Of a stretch of DNA of 37,154 nt, positions 32,596 to 37,154 are shown in pieces. This DNA comes from Alicyclobacillus sendaiensis NBRC 100866. Its GTDB lineage: Bacteria; Bacillota; Bacilli; Alicyclobacillales; Alicyclobacillaceae. The notes below the pieces were generated by a model. That model made no database searches. It was given only the letters and a program-made list of their open reading frames with translations, and had not been told where the DNA came from. Position 1 is the stretch's first letter; every line of letters begins with the position of its first letter. A program made the translations under genes and the position numbers. The DNA lies in contig NZ_BCRQ01000027.1 in NCBI RefSeq assembly GCF_001552675.1, positions 1 through 37,154 of the forward strand. Reading direction: 5' to 3'.

Positions 32596-33462
32596 GTGCA
32601 CATCTACCTCCTCGGCGGCTCCGGATTCATCGGCCGCCATCTCGCGCGCGAACTTGAACGCCAAGGCCACCAGCCGGACGTCGTACGGCGACCGTACGCG
32701 CCAGAGGTTCTGCGCGTCCGTTTTGCCGCGAGCGCCGAACGCGGCGAGCCCTACGCCATCTGCAACCTCGCCGGCGCTTCGCTCAATCGAAAGCGCTGGA
32801 GCGCAGCGTACCGGCGCGAAATTGTCCGATCGCGCGTCGACACGGTTCGCGCCGTGATCGCGGCCCTCGAAGGTCTGCCCTCCGCGCCCACCGCGTACCT
32901 GCAGGCCTCCGCCGTGGGTTACTACGGCTCGTCTCCGGACAGGACGTTTACCGAGACCTCTCCGCCCGGAAACGACTTTCTGGCGCGCGTGTGCGTGGCG
33001 TGGGAGGAGGCCGCAGAGCCCCTCCGCGCCCTCACGCGGGTGGCCTTTCTGCGGTTCGGCATGGTGCTCGGGCGCGACGGCGGCGCGCTGCCCCTCATGT
33101 GGCCCGTGTTCCAGCTGGGTCTCGGAGGAACGCTCGGATCTGGCCGTCAGTGGATATCGTGGATTCACGTCCACGACGCTGCCCGACTCGCCGCGTGGGT
33201 CCTCGCGGACCATCGGTTGGACGGCCCCTTCAACGCCACCGCACCCGAGCCCGTGCAAATGCGCGGCTTCACGCGCACGCTGGCCGAGGCGCTTCACCGC
33301 CCCCACCTCACCCGTGTTCCAAGCGCCGTACTGCGCCTGGCGCTCGGCCGGCGCGCCACCCTCGTGCTCGACGGTCAGCGCGTGTTGCCTCAACGTGCGC
33401 TCGATCTCGGCTTCACCTTTGCCTACCCGACCCTTGATGCCGCCATTTTGGACTTCCTGTGA
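32596..33462 (+). CDS. TIGR01777-family NAD(P)-binding oxidoreductase/epimerase
   Basis: This 288-residue short-chain dehydrogenase-like protein belongs to the YfcH/YfhF (TIGR01777) family. The dinucleotide motif LLGGSGFIGRHLA lies at residues 5-17, the segment YLQASAVGYYGS carries the active-site Tyr region, and ISWIHVHDAARLAAWVL is the family signature. The C-terminal DUF1731-like part includes PSAVLRLALGRRATLVLDGQRVLPQ. The substrate is unknown for the family. The GTG start has GGGAGG eight bases upstream. It lies 96 bases before the MFS gene. Confidence 0.88.
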   Translation: MHIYLLGGSGFIGRHLARELERQGHQPDVVRRPYAPEVLRVRFAASAERGEPYAICNLAGASLNRKRWSAAYRREIVRSRVDTVRAVIAALEGLPSAPTAYLQASAVGYYGSSPDRTFTETSPPGNDFLARVCVAWEEAAEPLRALTRVAFLRFGMVLGRDGGALPLMWPVFQLGLGGTLGSGRQWISWIHVHDAARLAAWVLADHRLDGPFNATAPEPVQMRGFTRTLAEALHRPHLTRVPSAVLRLALGRRATLVLDGQRVLPQRALDLGFTFAYPTLDAAILDFL

Positions 33463-33469
33463 GCCGGAC

Positions 33470-33499
33470 TTGTGCACCTCCCCCTCCTGCCCTTAGAAT
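33470..33499 (+). promoter_or_regulatory. candidate promoter of the ACS-type MFS gene
   Basis: TAGAAT (33494-33499, 5/6) is preceded at 18 bases by a weak TTGTGC (33470-33475). It is followed immediately by the operator-like palindrome at 33500. Confidence 0.45.
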
Positions 33500-33511
33500 G
33501 AAATCGATTTC
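33500..33511. promoter_or_regulatory. AAATCGATTT operator-like palindrome at the MFS transcription start
   Basis: GAAATCGATTTC is a perfect 12-bp palindrome with central CG, adjacent to the predicted -10 box, so a bound repressor would overlap the start of transcription. It shares the 10-bp core with sites in the oppA leader and in celA. Confidence 0.55.
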
Positions 33512-33558
33512 CCCCTCAATCTTTTGCAGGGAAACACAAGAAAGGAGGCTCTCGAACC

Positions 33559-34887
33559 ATGGCCACGCGATTCCGCTGGGTCATTATCGGTCTTTTGTTC
33601 TTCATCACGGTGGTCAACTACATCGACCGTTCCGCCATCTCCTATGCCATTGGCGACATCGCTCAGGTCCTGCACCTGAACGACAGCCAGGTCGGCATGA
33701 TCCTCGGCACCTTTGGCATCGGCTACATGATTACCACCTTCTTCGGCGGCATCTGGGTCGATCACGTCGGCGCGCGCTGGGCCCTCTTCTTCGCGTCCCT
33801 CCTCTGGAGCCTGTCCATTGGCCTCACCGGCGTGGCGGCGTCCTTCACCATCATCTACCTCATGCGCATCCTGCTCGGCATCGCGGAGGGACCCAACTTC
33901 CCAGCCGTCAACCGAGCCGTCGGCGACTGGCTTTCGCCTCGAGAACGAGCCATCGCGCTGTCCAACTCGCTCGTGGCCGTGCCGCTCGCGCTCGCCATCG
34001 GCGCCCCGATTGTGACGTCCTTGATTCTCGGTGTCGGCTGGCGCGGCATGTTCATCATTCTCGGCATCGTGGGCCTTCTCTGGGTGCCGGTATGGTTCTT
34101 TTTGTTCCGCGACTTCCCAGAACACAGCCGGCATGTGAACGATGAAGAGCTGCGCCACATCCGAGCTACACAGGCCGTGGATCGATCCCGTCCCGCCAAG
34201 GAAATGCGCTACCGCCAGGCGCATCACGTGTCCTCCGGGACGCTGTGGAAGTACCTTTTGGTCAACCGCACCTTGATGGCGAACAACTGGTCCTTCTTTG
34301 TGTTCGGCTATTACCTGTTCTTTTTCATGACGTGGTTGCCGTCCTATCTGAAAAACGTGTACCACTTGAACCTCAAATCCGTTGGAGCCTTCTCCATCCT
34401 GCCGTGGGCTTTGGCCACCGTGCTCCTGTGGCTCGTCGGCTACATTTCCGACTGGATCCTCCGGCGGACGGGAAGCCTGCGGTTGGCGCGATCGTACCCC
34501 ATCTGGATCTCGCAGCTCTTGTCGGCGCTCTGCGTCATCCCGCTCACCTTTACGCACGATCTCACCACGGCCATCGTCTTCATCACGCTCGCGGTGGGCT
34601 TTGGGATGAGCGCGAACTCCACCTTCTACGCGATGAACGTGGATCTGATGCGAGAGCGCACGGCCACGGCTCTGGGCGTCATGGATACCTTTTTTGCGGC
34701 AGCCGGTTTTCTTGCGCCGGTCATCACAGGATGGATTGTCAACGCCACGGGCAGCTTCAAGAGCGCCTTCTGGCTCATGGCCGTGCTCGCCGCCACGTCG
34801 GTGCTCGCGGTGCTCATCTTCCATCAGCCGGACAAACAGCGGCGGATTGAGACCTCAACCAGCTCCTCTGCATCGCTAACACATTGA
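33559..34887 (+). CDS. MFS transporter, anion:cation symporter (ACS)-like
   Basis: This 442-residue major facilitator protein has 12 predicted helices. The N-terminus FFITVVNYIDRSAISYAIGD is typical of the ACS family, which takes up sugar acids such as glucarate, galactonate and hexuronates. The 2-3 loop reads GGIWVDHVGARWA, and LLGIAEGPNFPAVNRAVGDW matches the family's helix 4 signature. The central cytoplasmic loop is basic and His-rich (RYRQAHHVSSG). The exact substrate cannot be read from sequence. AAAGGAGG ten bases before the ATG sets the start. The upstream palindrome links it to the celA and opp sites, so control by carbohydrate is plausible. Confidence 0.88.
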   Translation: MATRFRWVIIGLLFFITVVNYIDRSAISYAIGDIAQVLHLNDSQVGMILGTFGIGYMITTFFGGIWVDHVGARWALFFASLLWSLSIGLTGVAASFTIIYLMRILLGIAEGPNFPAVNRAVGDWLSPRERAIALSNSLVAVPLALAIGAPIVTSLILGVGWRGMFIILGIVGLLWVPVWFFLFRDFPEHSRHVNDEELRHIRATQAVDRSRPAKEMRYRQAHHVSSGTLWKYLLVNRTLMANNWSFFVFGYYLFFFMTWLPSYLKNVYHLNLKSVGAFSILPWALATVLLWLVGYISDWILRRTGSLRLARSYPIWISQLLSALCVIPLTFTHDLTTAIVFITLAVGFGMSANSTFYAMNVDLMRERTATALGVMDTFFAAAGFLAPVITGWIVNATGSFKSAFWLMAVLAATSVLAVLIFHQPDKQRRIETSTSSSASLTH

Positions 34888-34893
34888 CACCTT

Positions 34894-34928
34894 GAGGCCC
34901 CCGCAGGGAACAATCTTGCGGGGGCCTC
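34894..34928 (+). terminator. terminator after the MFS gene
   Basis: GAGGCCCCCGCA (34894-34905) and TGCGGGGGCCTC (34917-34928) form a perfect 12-bp stem with an 11-base loop, starting six bases after the stop codon. The T tract is poor (ATTCGTT), but the stem is very stable. The following stretch to 35016 shows nothing else I can support. Confidence 0.7.
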
Positions 34929-35016
34929 ATTCGTTCGCCGTCCACGTGGTATGAGGCAACGTCCATGCAGAACTCGACGACCTTAAGCAAAAGTCCTGTG
35001 CAAGCGCGAGGCCAAG

Positions 35017-36665
35017 CTATGGGTTTTTGAGGACTCGGTAGATTTTCCACATACCGAAATTCTTCTCCAGATGTGCCCACGATGCTCCATGGACATAGAG
35101 GGTTGGATAGGTGCGGTTTACGGCGTCAAACTGATATCCGTTTACCGGGTCTGGAACAACGATATACCCGACGTGATACGTCGCCGGATAGCGCAGCGCG
35201 TTCACAAAATCGTAGTCGCTCGTAAACGCGGGTGTTGCACATGAAGAATCACATCGAAGGCAGCGTACGAATCCATAAGAATCGTCGCCGCGGGAAGCTC
35301 CTGATTTATATATTGGGCGACTTGCTGTTGGATTCGGAGCTGTTGAAGCACCGCATTTTTATCCATGTGAATGAGACTGTATTCCTCAGGCGCAATCTCG
35401 GCATTTCGATCCATCACTACTCCTGTGAGCACGCCGGAGATTGCAACGGACATGGCCATCGCAAGTTGCGCCAGTTCACGCTCCCATCGCTTCAGTTGCC
35501 TGGCATCTGCACGCATTTCGTATGTCCACCAGGCCACCGCAATCGGAAGAGGATAAAAGAAAAATCGCAACCAACCGTATGATGCTCCATGCAGGAGTAG
35601 CAAGAACTGTAGCGAAGGAATGGATGCAGCGAGCAGGAGCAGTTGTAACGTCTCCCACCGAAAGAGTCGACCGCGAATGAGGCGGTACACAAGCAGCATA
35701 CCTACAGGAACCATAAACATCCAGATCCGTCGCCACATGAACAGCAGAACACGCACCGGGTGGTGCTCAATTGAGCGATACTTGGACGTCGAGGAAAGCA
35801 CGCTCGTCAACGATAAGTTCGAATACGCAGAGTGCAGGAAGTAGAGCGGATCGTGCATGATCTCAGCATTCAGCGCAATCCACACAATGCCCGAATATAC
35901 GGCAGGCAAGAGCAATACCAGAGCAGTGGCGAGGGCGTACCACAAACGCTCCTGCCTGCGGAACCAGCGGTACCTCCGGCGAGACATGAGTAAGCGCGCA
36001 TGTGCACCCATCGGGGCACGGCGTAGCGCGTCGAAGAGAACGATTGCAAACAGCCCCACCCCGAATGCTCCCGCTTCATAGCGCGCCCAAAACGCCATCG
36101 CGAGGGCACACCCTGCAATGACCAACCTTGAAATGGAATATTCGTCTTTCCATGCGAGATAGTTTAATAGACAGATGACCAAAAAACAGGCGAAGATCAT
36201 CTCACTCATGCCATTTGCACCGTAGAGGAACATGAACGGATGCAGCGCGAGGCACAAAACGAGCACAAGGGAAGTGGCCTTCGAGACTTGAGCCCCAAGC
36301 AGAGCTCGGTACAATGCGAACGCGATGGCCGCAGATGCGAGGGATGTCACGAGCACGCCAGCCAACGCGTCTGAAGCGATGGGTGGGAACCAACGCCACA
36401 GGGCGACGGGCGGCAACTCAAACATGCTCGGCAAGGGGTTCCATACAAAGCCAATCGCGCCCAGATGCGGATTCCGGCTAAACAACACGTAAAATGCGTT
36501 GGCCACGCGGCTCAGGGCATCCTCCTGGATATCACCTTCGACTGCGTACAGATAACAGCCGAAAACGAACTCAGCCAAAAATACGATCGCGGCTAGAACC
36601 CAGCTGGTCCGGTCTTTTCTCTGAACGGATGCGTTCTCCTTTGAAAGTTCAACCCATCGCATCAT
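35017..36665 (-). pseudogene. family 39-like membrane glycosyltransferase, frameshifted near its 3' end
   Basis: This polytopic protein has about ten predicted helices. Early acidic residues sit in GDIQEDALSRVANAFYVL, where GT39/PMT-type transferases place a catalytic Asp in the first outer loop. FVWNPLPSM and MFLYGANGMSEMIF are typical of related membrane transferases using lipid-linked sugars. The main frame (36665 to 35202, 487 residues) ends after DVILHVQHPRLRATTIL. The other frame continues with FTSDYDFVNALRYP and then HVGYIVVPDP to 35017, a coherent C-terminal domain. Restoring one C to the CCC run at 35230-35232 (minus strand) joins them as VQHPAFTSDYDF. AAGGAG lies nine bases before the ATG. 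It may be a recent inactivation or a sequence error. Confidence 0.75.
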
Positions 36666-36678
36666 TCGTGAATGCTCC

Positions 36679-37154
36679 TTATGACGGCAGGCGCACCGTG
36701 GTCGTCGTCAGACCATGCGGCGTCTTGTTCCAATAGAACGGCCTTCGAATGAGTTCCCATAACGCACGATACGTGGCGACGGACATCAGGAGCCAATACA
36801 GCGGCGAGAGAACCGCCGAAAGAACCAGCCTGAAAGACAACAACGCAGATCCCCGCCGTTGACTTTTCTCGACCTCAAGGTACATGCCGACCATGTTGCT
36901 GTATACAAACACGAAATTGCCGATGAACAAGAGAATTGAAGCTAAGTAGTAGAGAAAGCCCGGGAATAGGGTCGGAATCCACGGCGCATGACGCACAAAC
37001 CACAGGATCAACAACAGCCAAAAGAACGGGTTCACGAGCGGTAAAAATGGGGTCCCGAGGATCATTTCCTGAAATCCCCAGAAGCCTTTCGTGCCGAGAT
37101 CGCGCCACAACTGCAACGGACGCCTCATGTTCACCAGCCATGTGATGAGATAGC
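36679..37154 (-). CDS. C-terminal part of a family 2 membrane glycosyltransferase, 5' end outside window
   Basis: The frame is open from the right edge to the TAA at 36679, 158 residues. It starts YLITWLVNMRRP, then LQLWRDLGTKGFWGF, followed by four or so hydrophobic helices and PLYWLLMSVATYRALWELI ending KTPHGL. This is the C-terminal membrane region of processive-type GT2 enzymes (cellulose-synthase or poly-N-acetylglucosamine-synthase-like); the catalytic domain would lie beyond the window. It ends 13 bases before the GT39-like gene starts, so both are probably one operon for surface glycan or exopolysaccharide. Confidence 0.75.
   Translation of the reverse strand, partial: YLITWLVNMRRPLQLWRDLGTKGFWGFQEMILGTPFLPLVNPFFWLLLILWFVRHAPWIPTLFPGFLYYLASILLFIGNFVFVYSNMVGMYLEVEKSQRRGSALLSFRLVLSAVLSPLYWLLMSVATYRALWELIRRPFYWNKTPHGLTTTTVRLPS

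Noticed and set aside
1-37154. tRNA or rRNA genes, CRISPR arrays, insertion sequences, phage attachment sites
   Set aside because: No cloverleaf-like segments, regularly spaced repeats, transposase-like frames or terminal inverted repeats were seen on either strand.

Overview
The window is GC-rich DNA from a Gram-positive bacterium with strong Shine-Dalgarno sites (GGAGG or GGGAGG before nearly every gene). The gene content points to a thermoacidophilic Firmicute of the Alicyclobacillus type. The 539-residue family 9 endoglucanase without a signal peptide closely matches what I recall of the cytoplasmic CelA/Cel9A of A. acidocaldarius. The yhbD-yhbE-yhbF set and the tenI-thiO-thiS-thiG-thiF order are Bacillales-like. 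No tRNA, rRNA, CRISPR array, insertion sequence or phage gene was seen. No gene-free stretch exceeds about 270 bases.

Layout. (1) 1-1673, minus: a DEDDh exonuclease (cut by the left edge) coupled to a DUF294-type nucleotidyltransferase. (2) 1780-4454: a divergent glutamine synthetase (+) converging on an ammonium transporter (-), which has two GlnR/TnrA-like boxes upstream. (3) 4718-5389: a HAD phosphatase. (4) 5436-11433, minus: a five-gene Opp/Dpp-type ABC importer, oppA-B-C-D-F in transcription order. (5) 11703-13322: the intracellular cellulase celA, directly upstream of that importer. (6) 13396-16741, minus: nadC-nadB-nadA for de novo NAD synthesis. (7) 16944-17933, plus: an SPL-like radical SAM enzyme. 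(8) 17947-21941, minus: tenI-thiO-thiS-thiG-thiF for the thiamine thiazole. (9) 22050-22979: a family II pyrophosphatase. (10) 23064-27939, minus: yhbD, two bactofilins and two MFS exporters in one apparent operon. (11) 28095-31795, minus: two tandem orphan solute-binding lipoproteins. (12) 32008-34887: a DinB-fold protein (-), then a TIGR01777 oxidoreductase and an ACS-type MFS transporter (+). (13) 35017 to the right edge, minus: a family 2 glycosyltransferase C-terminus and a family 39-like glycosyltransferase carrying a frameshift.

How the genes may work together. The most interesting proposal is a small carbohydrate regulon. The 10-bp palindrome AAATCGATTT has the central CG typical of LacI-family operators. 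It occurs in the oppA leader (with a degenerate second copy 20 bp away), in the first codons of celA, and exactly at the predicted start of transcription of the MFS gene at 33559. A cre-like site also lies in the oppA leader. Together with the position of celA, this suggests that the 'oligopeptide' importer brings in beta-glucan oligosaccharides for the cytoplasmic cellulase. Further observations are a near-perfect operator upstream of yhbD with a second copy inside the gene, a C-terminal sliding-clamp-like motif on the radical SAM protein, and a thi operon with a terminator just before its ribosome binding site and no recognisable TPP riboswitch.

All calls come from reading the sequence and from remembered family features. 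No database search was run.
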